A stretch of 64,000 nucleotides of DNA from AR12 sp036265915 (GTDB lineage Bacteria; Methylomirabilota; Methylomirabilia; Rokubacteriales; CSP1-6), in contig DATAOC010000145.1 in NCBI GenBank assembly GCA_036265915.1, forward strand, positions 1-64,000. The letters are read 5' to 3'. A program made the position numbers and the translations under genes. The stretch's first letter is position 1. Each line of letters starts with the position of its first letter. Positions 43,042-52,021 of the stretch are shown in pieces. The notes beneath the pieces were generated by a model. The model was not told where the DNA came from, searched no databases, and was given only the letters and a program-made list of their open reading frames with translations.

Positions 43042-46016
43042 GAATGCGCGCGCTTGCCGTCGTCGGCCTGGCGCTGACGCTGCTCGGCGCCGCCGCACCG
43101 CGGCCGGTCGACCCGCCCCCGCCCGACCTCGTGCGTCTGGTGCCGTTCGCCAACGCGCCGCTCGACAAGCCGCCGGTGGTCATCGCGCTGACGTTGCCCG
43201 GTGTGCCGGGTACGCTGCCGTCGCTGCCCCTGATCGCGGTCGGGCCGCCGCCGGCGGCCAAGCCGGTGGCGTTCATCGAGGCGCCGCGCAAGCTGCCGTG
43301 CGTCGGCGCCTGGCTCGGCATCGCGACCGAGTCGCTCGAGTGTGGACGCGCGCGGTTCCAGCGCGGTGAGTACGAGGAGGCGGCCAAGGCGCTCGAGCCC
43401 GCCGTCCGGCGAGGCGCCGACCACGATGTCCTGCGCGAGGCGCGCTACTGGCTCGGGGAGACGTTCTGGCAGCTGGGCCGGATCGAGCAGGCGGACTGGC
43501 TGTTTCGCCAGGTGGCCCCGGATTCGCCCCGTCAAGAGTTCGGCGCCTGGGCGCTGCACTCGAGCGGCTGGACCGCGCTGCGGCTCGGTCAGCCCGCGCG
43601 CGCGCGTGATGCGTTCGCCGAGCTGCTGAACGGCGCCGTCCCGTCGCCGCTCGACGCGTGGGGCCGGCACGGCCTCGCCCTGGCGTTGATGGCGCTGGGT
43701 CGCTACGACGAGGCAGAGCAGACGTGGACGGCGCTCGAATCGCGTCCGGTGCCGCCGGCGATCGCCCGTGATGTCGCCTTCTGGCACGCGGAGGCGCTGG
43801 CGCGCAAGGGCGACGTCGCGCGCGCCGAGACGATGCTCCGCCAGTTCACGCAGGGCGGGGCGCATCCGCTGCTCGCAGCCGGCCAGCTGCGTCTCGGGTG
43901 GTGGTCGCTCGCCGCCGGACATCCGCGTGAGTCCGTGCCGGCGTTCCGCGCGTATCTGGCCCAGGCGCCGAGTGCCGAGCGCGACTGGGGCGAGGCCGGT
44001 CTCGCACAGGCGCTGCTCGCGAGCGGGGAGTGGGCCGAGGCGCAGAAGCTCGTCAGCGGGCTCGTCAGCCGCCGCTCGTCGCTCGCGCAGGCGACCGCGC
44101 TGCGGCTCGCGCGCGCCTCGGCCGAGGCGCCCGCGGGCACCGAGACGGGACCGGTGTTCCAGCAGCTGCTCGGGATGCAGCTGGCGCCTGCCGCGCGCGC
44201 GTGGGTCCTGCTCATGAAGGGGGAGAGCGATCGCGCGCAGGGCAACCGCGACGAGGCGCGCACCCAGTTCGACCTGGCCCAGAAGGCCGATCCCGGCTCG
44301 GACGTCGCGCGGCACGCGGCGATCCGTCAGGCCCTCGTGAATTTCGAGCTGCGCGAGTTCACCGACGCCGTCGCCGGCCTCACGCCGGTCGTGAACGCGA
44401 AGACGGGGCCCGAGATCCGGCTACCCGCGCTGCTGCTGCAGGGCGAGGCGGCGTACCACGCCGGCGACCACATGACGGCGGCGGCCGACTTCCATCGCGC
44501 GGTCAGCGAGTTCCCCAACCATCCGCAAGCGCCGGCGGCGCGCCTCGGTGCGGCGTGGGCGCTCTTGCGCCAGGGCAAGAAGACGGAGGCGCGCCGCGAG
44601 CTGCTGGAGCTGGCCAAGACGTCGCCCGATCATCCGCACGCGCCCGATGCCCTGCTCCTCGCCTCCGAGCTGACGCTCGAGGCGGGTGATCTCACGGCCG
44701 GCCGCGAGCTGCTCGATCGCGTCATCACGACGTATCCGTCGCACCCGCGCACGGATTTCGCGCGGCTCAATCGCGGACTGCTGCTGCTGCGCGCCGGTGA
44801 TTCTGCGGGCGCCGTCGTTGCGCTGCGCGACTGGCTGACGCGCGCGCCGTTCCCGGCGCTGTTCGGGCGCGCGCACGCCGCGCTCGCCACTGCGCTGCTC
44901 GGCGACCGTCAGCTGGACGAGGCGCAGCGCGAGTTCACCCTGGCGCAGAAGGAAGGTCTTCCAGCCCTCGGCCAGCTCGGCATCGGCTCGGTGGCCCTCG
45001 TGCGTCGGCAGCCCGACGAGGCCGAGCGGGCCTTCACCGCGGCGCGCGACGCCGGAACGCCGGACGAGACGGCGGCCGCCACGTACGGGATCGCCGCCGC
45101 GGCGTTCGAGAAGGGCTCGCTGAAGGCCTTCAAGCAGCCGGCGCAGACCGCGCTCGCCGCCGTCACGCCCGCTGCCAACGCGCCGCGGCGGGCGGGCGCG
45201 CTGCTCTACGCGCTCACGGCGATCGCGGTGGACGAGAAGGACTGGCCGGCCGCGCTGGGGCACGCGCGCCGGCTCACCACCGATTACGCGGCCTACGAGG
45301 CCACGCCCGACGCGCTCGAGCGTGTGGGCGCTGGCGCGGCTGCGGCCGGCGCCTGGCCCATCGCGTACGAGAGCACGCTGCTGCTCCGCCAGCGCTATCC
45401 GCAGAGCCCGCTCGCCGAGGGCGCATGGCTCCGGCTGGCGGAGGCGCAGCTCGAGACGGGGCGCGCCACCGACGCGCGAAAGGTGCTGGAGCAGGCGCTG
45501 CCGGCGGCATCCGACCCGCAGGCAGGACGCGGCTGGATCATGCTGGCGCGGGCACGCGAGCAGACCGGCGACCGCAGCGGCGCGCTGGAGGCATACTCGC
45601 GCGCGCCGCGCGACTCGAGCAGCCCCGAGTGGAGCCGGCAGGCGCTGTTCAGCCACGCCCGGTTGCTCACGCAGGAGAAGCGCTACGACCAGGCGCGCGG
45701 CGTCCTCGACCGCCTGCTGAAGTCGCCCGAACCCTCCGTGGCCGTCGATGCCGCGCAGGCGATGGGTGAGTCGTACAGCGGCGAGGGCAACCACCTCGCG
45801 GCCGCCGAGTACTACCTGACTGCGGCCTACATGGCGCCGGACACGCCGGCCGGCCGGCGCGGGCTGCTGTCGGCGGCACGCGCGCTGGCCGCCTCGAAGC
45901 AGGACGAGGCGGCGACCGCGGCGTATCGCAAGCTGCTCGCGCTGGGCGACCTGGCGCCCGACGTTCGCGACACCGCACGCAAGGAGCTCGCCGCACTCGC
46001 ACGTCCGCGGCCGTGA
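43038..46016 (+). CDS. Very long exported TPR-repeat protein
   Basis: 992 residues. A signal peptide (ALAVVGLALTLLGAAA) is followed by a Pro-rich stretch, then more than 20 TPR-like units across the protein. Examples are RFQRGEYEEAAKALEPAVRR, ARYWLGETFWQLGRIEQADW, LLLQGEAAYHAGDHMTAAAD and LGIGSVALVRRQPDEAERAF. It is coupled to the preceding TPR gene and, by GTGA at 46013-46016, to the oxidoreductase gene after it. Partners and role are unknown; it probably forms a large periplasmic superhelix. Confidence 0.85.
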   Translation: MRMRALAVVGLALTLLGAAAPRPVDPPPPDLVRLVPFANAPLDKPPVVIALTLPGVPGTLPSLPLIAVGPPPAAKPVAFIEAPRKLPCVGAWLGIATESLECGRARFQRGEYEEAAKALEPAVRRGADHDVLREARYWLGETFWQLGRIEQADWLFRQVAPDSPRQEFGAWALHSSGWTALRLGQPARARDAFAELLNGAVPSPLDAWGRHGLALALMALGRYDEAEQTWTALESRPVPPAIARDVAFWHAEALARKGDVARAETMLRQFTQGGAHPLLAAGQLRLGWWSLAAGHPRESVPAFRAYLAQAPSAERDWGEAGLAQALLASGEWAEAQKLVSGLVSRRSSLAQATALRLARASAEAPAGTETGPVFQQLLGMQLAPAARAWVLLMKGESDRAQGNRDEARTQFDLAQKADPGSDVARHAAIRQALVNFELREFTDAVAGLTPVVNAKTGPEIRLPALLLQGEAAYHAGDHMTAAADFHRAVSEFPNHPQAPAARLGAAWALLRQGKKTEARRELLELAKTSPDHPHAPDALLLASELTLEAGDLTAGRELLDRVITTYPSHPRTDFARLNRGLLLLRAGDSAGAVVALRDWLTRAPFPALFGRAHAALATALLGDRQLDEAQREFTLAQKEGLPALGQLGIGSVALVRRQPDEAERAFTAARDAGTPDETAAATYGIAAAAFEKGSLKAFKQPAQTALAAVTPAANAPRRAGALLYALTAIAVDEKDWPAALGHARRLTTDYAAYEATPDALERVGAGAAAAGAWPIAYESTLLLRQRYPQSPLAEGAWLRLAEAQLETGRATDARKVLEQALPAASDPQAGRGWIMLARAREQTGDRSGALEAYSRAPRDSSSPEWSRQALFSHARLLTQEKRYDQARGVLDRLLKSPEPSVAVDAAQAMGESYSGEGNHLAAAEYYLTAAYMAPDTPAGRRGLLSAARALAASKQDEAATAAYRKLLALGDLAPDVRDTARKELAALARPRP

Positions 46017-47830
46017 AGGGATACGGCGGCCGCGTTCTGGTCGTCGATCTCGACGATGGCCGCACGCACATCGAGGCGCTGTCCGAGACGACGGCGCGCA
46101 CCCTGCTCGGCGGTAACGGGCTCGCCGCGCGCCTGCTCTACGACCGCGTGCCGGCCGGCATCGACCCGTTCGACGCACGCAACGCCGTCGTGTTCGCGGT
46201 GGGCCCGGTGACCGACACGACGGTGCCCGGCAACAGCCGCGCCTGTGTCGCGGCGAAATCGCCGCTGACCGGCCTCTTCTTCGACTCGACGTTCGGCGGG
46301 AGGTTTCCCGCCACGCTGAAGCGGACCGGCTTCGACGCGGTGCTCATCACGGGGCGCGCCGCCCGCCCGTCGTACGTGCTCGTCACGGAGACCGGTGCGG
46401 CGATCAAGCCGGCGAAGGAGCTGTGGGGGCGGTCGACGCGCGACGCCGTGACGGCGCTGGTGGCGGCCGAAGGCGCCGACGCCGACGCGATCGCCATCGG
46501 CCCGGCCGGCGAGCATCGCGTGCGCTTCGCGGCCATGGCGCACTACTGGAAGAATCGCGAGGGCGTCTCCGGCCGCGGCGGGATCGGCGCCGTGCTCGGC
46601 AGCAAGAACGTCAAGGCGGTCGTGGTGCGCGGCGCGCGCAAGACGGAGGTCGCCGATCCCGCCGCGCTCCGGGCACTGCTCGACGAGACACGCGAGCCGC
46701 TTCGGACGGGCACCAAGGCGCTCTCGAGCTTCGGCACCCCCTTCCTTGTGGGGCCGATCAACGCCCTCGGCGCGCTCGGCAGCTACAACCTCCGCAGCGA
46801 GGTCTTCCAGGAGGCGCGGCTGGTCGGCGGCGAGCACATGCAGGCGCACTACCACGATCGCGACACGACCTGCCTCAAGTGCCCGGTCGCGTGCGGCAAG
46901 CAGTACGCGATCAGCGAGGGTGAGTTCGCCGGCCGGCGCGCGAAGATGCCGGAGTACGAGACGATCTTCGCGCTCGGCCCCATGCTCGGGATCGCGAACG
47001 CGGAGGCGCTGATTCTCGCCAACGATCTGTGCGATCTGCTCGGCATGGACACCATCTCCATGGGAGTCACCCTCGCCTTCGTGGCCGAGGCGCTCGAGCG
47101 CGGCTGGCTCGACCCGCGCGAGGTCGGCGTGCCGTTCGGCTGGGGCGACTGGCGCGGCATGCTGCGGCTGGTGGAAATGACGGCCACGCGCGAGGGCTTC
47201 GGGAATCGGCTGGCCGAGGGCGCGTGGCGGCTCGCCGCCTCGATTCGACCCGACGCGACCAACCTGGTCTATGCGGTGAAGAAGCTGGAGCTGCCCGCCC
47301 ACTCGGCGCGCGCGCTCAAGGGCCTCTCGATCGGGTATGCGACCGCGACTCGCGGCGGCAGCCACCACGACACCCGGCCCACGCCGCAGTATGCGCCGGC
47401 CTTCGACCGGCGGGGGACGAAGGACAAGCCGGAGTTCGCGATGCGCAGCCAGCACTTCACCGCGGTCGGCGACTCGCTGGTGCTCTGCCGCTTCACGTCC
47501 GAGCGCGGGTTCGGGCTCTTCGTCGGCGAGCCGTATGCCGCCATGCTCCGCGCCATCACGGGCTGGGACATGACCACGGAAGAGCTCGAGCGGGCGGGCG
47601 AGCGCATCGTCAACGTCGAGCGACTTTTCAACGTCCGCGAGGGCGTGCGGCGGCGCGACGACGTGCTGCCGTGGCGCGTGATGCACGAGCCGATCCCCGA
47701 CGGCCCGTCCGCGGGGATGTACTGTCCGCCCGACGAGCTGGCCGCAATGCTCGACGTGTACTACGGCCTGCGGGGGTGGGACGTCGACGGCGTCCCGACC
47801 GCCGGCCGCCTGGCATCGCTGGGGCTCTAG
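46013..47830 (+). CDS. Aldehyde:ferredoxin oxidoreductase family (tungsten/molybdopterin) enzyme
   Basis: 605 residues, full family length, from an overlapping GTG. The N-terminal domain starts YGGRVLVVDLDDGRTHIEAL with LLGGNGLAARLLYDRV and VTDTTVPGNSRACVAAKSPL. The 4Fe-4S cluster ligands are CLKCPVACGKQY (C-x2-C-x3-C) plus a late cysteine in GDSLVLCRFTS. Pterin-site blocks include SGRGGIGAVLGSKNVKAVVV and ATATRGGSHHDTRP. The family oxidises aldehydes or reduces acids with ferredoxin. There is no signal peptide, so it is cytoplasmic despite following two exported TPR proteins. Confidence 0.92.
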   Translation: MKGYGGRVLVVDLDDGRTHIEALSETTARTLLGGNGLAARLLYDRVPAGIDPFDARNAVVFAVGPVTDTTVPGNSRACVAAKSPLTGLFFDSTFGGRFPATLKRTGFDAVLITGRAARPSYVLVTETGAAIKPAKELWGRSTRDAVTALVAAEGADADAIAIGPAGEHRVRFAAMAHYWKNREGVSGRGGIGAVLGSKNVKAVVVRGARKTEVADPAALRALLDETREPLRTGTKALSSFGTPFLVGPINALGALGSYNLRSEVFQEARLVGGEHMQAHYHDRDTTCLKCPVACGKQYAISEGEFAGRRAKMPEYETIFALGPMLGIANAEALILANDLCDLLGMDTISMGVTLAFVAEALERGWLDPREVGVPFGWGDWRGMLRLVEMTATREGFGNRLAEGAWRLAASIRPDATNLVYAVKKLELPAHSARALKGLSIGYATATRGGSHHDTRPTPQYAPAFDRRGTKDKPEFAMRSQHFTAVGDSLVLCRFTSERGFGLFVGEPYAAMLRAITGWDMTTEELERAGERIVNVERLFNVREGVRRRDDVLPWRVMHEPIPDGPSAGMYCPPDELAAMLDVYYGLRGWDVDGVPTAGRLASLGL

Positions 47831-47873
47831 CGCAAGCTGGTACAGTGGAGCTAACAGGGGCTGGAGGAAACCT

Positions 47874-48833
47874 ATGCCCCCGTCCGCCCACGCAGCACTC
47901 GTGATCAGCATCATCGCCAGCGCCGTCGGAGCACTGGTCATGTGTTTGCTCGTCGCCCGTTACGGCCTCGCGCCGGCTGCCGAGGAGGCCGACAGTGGCA
48001 CCCAGCGTCTGTTCACCCGGTTCGGTCATGCGCTCGGTGGCGTCTGCTTCGCGGCCACCGCGATCATGGCCATCGTGGCCCTGGGCGTGCCGCGCCAGGT
48101 GCCGCCGGTGCCGGCGGTTGCCGTCCAGCCCGACCCCGCCGCCGAGGCGCGGCTGCGCGCGCTGACGGCCGAGGTGAAGTCGGTATCGACGCGGCTCGAT
48201 CAGCTCGAGGGTCGCGTGAGCACGGTCGATGGCGCGGCCCGCACGCTGGGCGACGAGCTGGCGTCGGTGAATCTCCGCACGCGCCAGATGGAGCGCGCGC
48301 TGGTGCCGCCGCCGCGCCGTGTCGGCGCCGACGCGCCCGCGAAGCCAGCCGCCCGCGAGGCGGTGAAGGACAGCGGCGCCGCCCGCGACGCCGAGCGCGA
48401 GCAGCGCGTCTCCGAGCGGTTCACGCCGATTCCGACACCGGTGGTTCCTGACGTGCCCGCGCCGGCGCCCCCGCCGCTCGTGCTGTCATCGCCGACGCCA
48501 GAGCCGGCCGCCGCGGCTCGACCAGCGCCGGCCTCGCGCACGCCGGATCCCGTCGTGCGCACGCCCTCGCGCACGCCGGACAGTACGCCACGCGCGCCCG
48601 AGGCGACGCCGGACTCGCGGCCGCTGCCAACTGCGTCGCGCGCGCCCGACGCGCGTGTGTCGTCCGGCCAGCCGGCGGGCGGCGGGCAAGGCGCGGCCGC
48701 AGCCACCGGAGGGGACCCGGACCTCGGCGACAAGCTGCGCGACGACTGGCAGACGATTCGCGGCGGCTTCTCGACGGCCGGTGACGAGTTCAAGGCCGCC
48801 GTGCGCGACCTCGGGCGCAAGCTCTGGCGTTAG
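47874..48833 (+). CDS. Membrane-anchored coiled-coil, Pro-rich protein
   Basis: 319 residues with GGAGGAAAC before the ATG. Two N-terminal transmembrane helices (LVISIIASAVGALVMCLLVA and GGVCFAATAIMAIVALGV) precede a coiled coil (RLRALTAEVKSVSTRLDQLE) and a long Pro/Ala/Thr-rich low-complexity region. A charged C-terminus follows (LRDDWQTIRGGFSTAGDEFK). No known family; the C-terminal segment is the likely interaction site. It is convergent with the antiporter gene and overlaps it by 4 bp. Confidence 0.75.
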   Translation: MPPSAHAALVISIIASAVGALVMCLLVARYGLAPAAEEADSGTQRLFTRFGHALGGVCFAATAIMAIVALGVPRQVPPVPAVAVQPDPAAEARLRALTAEVKSVSTRLDQLEGRVSTVDGAARTLGDELASVNLRTRQMERALVPPPRRVGADAPAKPAAREAVKDSGAARDAEREQRVSERFTPIPTPVVPDVPAPAPPPLVLSSPTPEPAAAARPAPASRTPDPVVRTPSRTPDSTPRAPEATPDSRPLPTASRAPDARVSSGQPAGGGQGAAAATGGDPDLGDKLRDDWQTIRGGFSTAGDEFKAAVRDLGRKLWR

Positions 48834-50773
48834 ACGCCGGACGGCGCCGTCTCGCGAACGAAGCGATCGATCTCCTGCGGCAGGCCGAAGAGCCGCAGGC
48901 GGTCGCCGGCGCGCAGGACCGTATCGGGCGCGGGGTTCAGCAGGATATCGCCGCCCTTGACGACGGCCACGACGGTGACGCCGAAGCGCTCGCGGATGCG
49001 CGACTCCCGCAGCGTCTGGTCGGCGATGTCGCCGACGCCGAGCGCGACCTCGCGGACTTCGGGCAGGGAATCGGCGGCGGCGGGCGCCGAGCCCGATTCC
49101 ATGGCCTCGCGGAATCGCTCGAGATAGGCGAGCGCGGACGCTTTCGGCAGCTGCAGGCGCGCGAGCGCGTGGCGGATCAGCGTCGCGGCCGCCTCCATTT
49201 CCGGCTGGATCACCTCGCTCGCCGCGCCCCGGCGCAGCGCGTCCGATTCGGCGCGTCCGTGGGCGCGGACGAGGACGGCGGCATCGCCGTTCAGCTGGCG
49301 CAGTGCGCGCAGCGCGAGCCGCGCGTGCTCGAAGTCGGGCAGGGCGAGGATGACCAGCGTGGCGGCGCTCGCGCCCGCGCGCTCCAGCGTGTCGCGTCGT
49401 CCGGCATCGCCGTAGAGCGCGGGAATGCCGCGCGCGCGGAGGCCCTGCACGACGTCGGGATCACGCTCGATGACCGTGTAGGGAATTCCGAACGCGGTGA
49501 GGGCCTCACCGACCGCGCTGCCGACGCGCCCGAAGCCACACACGACCACGCGAGCCGGGCTACCGTGTCCGGCCGTCTGTTGAGGCGTTCCGCCCCGGTC
49601 GCGCAGCAGTCCGAGCCCCGCGAGCCAGCCCGGCGCCGAGCGAACGATCGGCGCGTTGACCAGGATGCTCAGCAGCGACGCGGCGAGGATCGCGTTGTAG
49701 ACACCGGCGGACACCTGGCCGGCGTCGCGCGCGACCTGCACCAGGATGTACGAGAACTCGCCGATCTGGGTCAGCCCGGCCGCGACGAGCACCGCGGTCG
49801 CCAGCGGGTAGGCGAAGATCTTCACCACCGTCGTCCAGATCACCAGCTTGCCGACGACGATCAGCCCCAGCAGCACGCCGAGCAGCGGCAGGTCGTCGAG
49901 GACGCGCCGCGGGTCGATCAGTGCGCCGACGGTGACGAAGAACAGCGCCACGAAGACATCGCGTAGCGGCAACAGGCGCGCGAGCGCCTCGTGCGAGTAG
50001 TCGGAGTTGGCGACGAGCAGGCCGCCGAGGAAGGCGCCGAGCGCCAGCGAGAGGCCCACGGCCTGGGAGAGGGCAGCCGTGCCGAGGCCGATGGCGAGGG
50101 CAACGATCAGGAACAGCTCGTCGTTCTGCGTCCGGGCCACGCGGGTCATCACCCGTGGCACCACCTTCGCCGCGAGGTAGGCGAACGGGACGAGCACGAG
50201 CGCGGCCCGACCGAGCGCGGTGGCGATTCCGAGCACGCGCCCGGGTTCCAGCGCGCCGAGCTCCGGCAGCAGTACCGTGAGAACCACGACCGCCAGGTCC
50301 TCGACGAGGGTGATGCCGATCATCACGCGTCCGTGCCGCGAGTGCAGCTCGCCCTGGTCGATCAGCAGACGGGCCAGCACCATGGTGCTCGCCACCGAGA
50401 CGACGATGCCGATCACCGCGCCCTGTAGCAGCGGCCAGCCCATGGCCGCTGCTGCGCCGACGCCGAGCGCCGCCGACATGAGGATGCCCAGCGGACCGCC
50501 GAACGTGGCCACCCATTTCACGCGCAGAAGATCGGACAGCGAGAATTCGATGCCGATCGAAAACATGAGCAAGACGACGCCGATCTCCGCGAAGAGCTCG
50601 AAGGTGTGAAAGTCGGACACGGTCGGCCCCGGCGTGAACGGGCCGACCAGCAGCCCGCCGACGACGTAGCCGAGGATGAGTGGCTGGCGGGTCAGCCAGG
50701 CCGCGCTGGCGCCGAGCACTGCTGCCGCCAGGACGATGGCGAGGTCGCGGAAGAAGATCGGGTCCGGGTGCAT
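48830..50773 (-). CDS. CPA2 monovalent cation/proton antiporter with RCK domains (KefB/YbaL-like)
   Basis: 647 residues. About 12 membrane helices in the first 390 residues carry the CPA2 signatures LGYVVGGLLVGPFTPGPTVS, IGVVLLMFSIGIEFSLSDLL and QAVGLSLALGAFLGGLLVAN. An RCK/TrkA-N Rossmann domain follows (VVVCGFGRVGSAVGEALTAF, RGIPALYGDAGRRDTLERAG) and a TrkA-C domain ends the protein (LRESRIRERFGVTVVAVVKG). It likely exchanges K+ or Na+ for protons under nucleotide control. Confidence 0.93.
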   Translation of the reverse strand: MHPDPIFFRDLAIVLAAAVLGASAAWLTRQPLILGYVVGGLLVGPFTPGPTVSDFHTFELFAEIGVVLLMFSIGIEFSLSDLLRVKWVATFGGPLGILMSAALGVGAAAAMGWPLLQGAVIGIVVSVASTMVLARLLIDQGELHSRHGRVMIGITLVEDLAVVVLTVLLPELGALEPGRVLGIATALGRAALVLVPFAYLAAKVVPRVMTRVARTQNDELFLIVALAIGLGTAALSQAVGLSLALGAFLGGLLVANSDYSHEALARLLPLRDVFVALFFVTVGALIDPRRVLDDLPLLGVLLGLIVVGKLVIWTTVVKIFAYPLATAVLVAAGLTQIGEFSYILVQVARDAGQVSAGVYNAILAASLLSILVNAPIVRSAPGWLAGLGLLRDRGGTPQQTAGHGSPARVVVCGFGRVGSAVGEALTAFGIPYTVIERDPDVVQGLRARGIPALYGDAGRRDTLERAGASAATLVILALPDFEHARLALRALRQLNGDAAVLVRAHGRAESDALRRGAASEVIQPEMEAAATLIRHALARLQLPKASALAYLERFREAMESGSAPAAADSLPEVREVALGVGDIADQTLRESRIRERFGVTVVAVVKGGDILLNPAPDTVLRAGDRLRLFGLPQEIDRFVRETAPSGV

Positions 50774-50852
50774 GGCTGACGCCGACCATTATTGCCCGCG
50801 TTTTTTTCGTTCGCTGGCGTTGGGCGTCTGCGGGGGCGCTGTTTGGTGGGCC

Positions 50853-50872
50853 GGGCACGTCGGCGGGCACGT
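50853..50872 (+). repeat. GGGCACGT direct-repeat pair, copy A
   Basis: GGGCACGT occurs at 50853-50860 and again at 50865-50872 (12-bp period), with CGGC between. The same doublet, with TTGC between, is found at 51658-51677, so the two doublets bracket about 800 bp next to the tRNA-Val gene. Confidence 0.6.
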
Positions 50873-51023
50873 TTCGTCCGCATCGCGCGCGCGGATCCGC
50901 GCGAATCTTCCGGTCGAAGACGTCCGCGCTGGGAGCCGGACGTCCGCGGCGCGCGCCCTTCGAGTGCGTTACTGCGCTCGGCGCCCCGCGCGCGATTCTT
51001 TACAAGACCACACCTCGAACACG

Positions 51024-51278
51024 TTATCTTGCGCCGCGGCCGCCCTTCATCATCAGAACAATCCACGCCAGCAGCTTGTCTTGCCTGACCTCTGGGGTCG
51101 GGGGCGATTGTCTCGGAGTCATTGAGGACTGCGATCGAAGCTCAGGCGGTATCGCAGAGCGCCCGCCATTCGCAGCGCGGGCAGCGGAATCCGGACCTGA
51201 CGAACCCGCTGAGAACAAGAACAGAACGGCCATCGGCATGAAGGCGAAGCGAGCCAGACGAGCCATATCGGAAGGCAT
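51024..51278 (-). CDS. Possible small exported protein, unknown
   Basis: 84 residues. The ATG at 51278 directly abuts the TAA of the CxxC protein gene upstream, which is the main reason to consider it real. A signal-like N-terminus (MARLARFAFMPMAVLFLFSA) is followed by a short polar region and LLAWIVLMMKGGRGAR. No family is recognised and no strong ribosome site is visible. It could be a chance frame. Confidence 0.35.
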   Translation of the reverse strand: MPSDMARLARFAFMPMAVLFLFSAGSSGPDSAARAANGGRSAIPPELRSQSSMTPRQSPPTPEVRQDKLLAWIVLMMKGGRGAR

Positions 51279-51644
51279 TTAACCCCGGTCGGTACTCGAT
51301 CCGGGGAGACGCGTTCTTAGTAGGAGCATCGATGGGCGAGTGACGACGATTGAGACGAGACGGGTACACCCCAGGCAGCGGCCTTCGACAAAGCGCAGCG
51401 TCATGGCGTCGATCTCCCGGATCACGTCGTAAATGCGGCGGCTCGTGCGCTCGACAACGCAATTGAGGCAGAGGGGCAGCTGTGCGCTCAGCACTTCTTT
51501 TACGGAAGCCACAATCAGAATGGTATTCGCGTGCGCACGCAGCGCAGTATTGGACCATAGGCGTACGGGGTGGAGGCCGACGAGTACCAACTGGACGAGC
51601 TCCGCGTTATGCATCACCGAGTCACGGGTTTTGTCGTTTCGCAT
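51279..51644 (-). CDS. Small double-CxxC protein (CxxC-27-CxxC), family B copy 1
   Basis: Up to 121 residues from ATG at 51644; a later start (for example GTG within VASVKEVL) is quite possible. The core is LPLCLNCVVERTSRRIYDVI, then FVEGRCLGCTRLVSIVV, two CxxC motifs separated by a helical stretch. This is the plan of a zinc ribbon enclosing a small helical or wing-helix-like segment. Two further genes at 59699-59923 and 59999-60247 show the same arrangement. Function unknown. Base composition is less G+C-rich than the housekeeping genes. Confidence 0.55.
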   Translation of the reverse strand: MRNDKTRDSVMHNAELVQLVLVGLHPVRLWSNTALRAHANTILIVASVKEVLSAQLPLCLNCVVERTSRRIYDVIREIDAMTLRFVEGRCLGCTRLVSIVVTRPSMLLLRTRLPGSSTDRG

Positions 51645-51657
51645 CTCAGGTCGTGAC

Positions 51658-51677
51658 GGGCACGTTTGCGGGCACGT
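51658..51677 (+). repeat. GGGCACGT direct-repeat pair, copy B
   Basis: GGGCACGT at 51658-51665 and 51670-51677, again with a 12-bp period and each followed by T. This copy overlaps the predicted -35 region of the tRNA-Val promoter. See copy A at 50853-50872. Confidence 0.6.
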
Positions 51678-51693
51678 TGGCGCCTGCTACACT
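51665..51693 (+). promoter_or_regulatory. Candidate tRNA-Val promoter
   Basis: TTTGCG at 51665-51670, a 17-bp spacer and TACACT at 51688-51693. Transcription would begin near 51700, about 28 nt before the mature tRNA 5-prime end. Confidence 0.5.
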
Positions 51694-51727
51694 CGGGGCG
51701 TTTCGCAAGCTCCCGATTTGTCGGCAC

Positions 51728-51803
51728 GGGCGGATAGCTCAGTTGGGAGAGCGCAGCCCTTACAAGGCTGATGTCGCAGGTTCGAGCCCTGCTCCGCCCA
51801 CCA
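51728..51803 (+). tRNA. tRNA-Val (anticodon UAC), CCA encoded
   Basis: A complete cloverleaf. The acceptor GGGCGGA (51728-51734) pairs with TCCGCCC (51793-51799). The D arm is GCTC-AGTTGGGA-GAGC. The anticodon stem CAGCC/GGCTG encloses loop CTTACAA with anticodon TAC. The T arm is GCAGG-TTCGAGC-CCTGC. The discriminator base is A and CCA is encoded at 51801-51803. The tRNA decodes GUA/GUG valine codons. Confidence 0.97.
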
Positions 51804-52021
51804 TTATTCGTTCGAATATTCGTTCGAAGCTTTTCGACGCGTGTCGGCCTGTTTGCGCCACCGCGTTCTGAATGCATCTCGCCTCTAAAAATCGTCGGAA
51901 TTTACCGCGCCGCACCGATCGCGGCTGGTCGGAGACGTTACCCTGATCACAGGCTGGCACATTTCGATGAGGTTGCGGGTGCGCTGTCGCAGGCCTCCAC
52001 TCACACGGCGGGGGAGTCCCC

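Noticed and set aside
51142..51558. 138-codon minus-strand frame with several Cys
   Set aside because: It overlaps the better-supported double-CxxC gene at 51279-51644 in another frame, and its Cys residues do not form a sensible motif.
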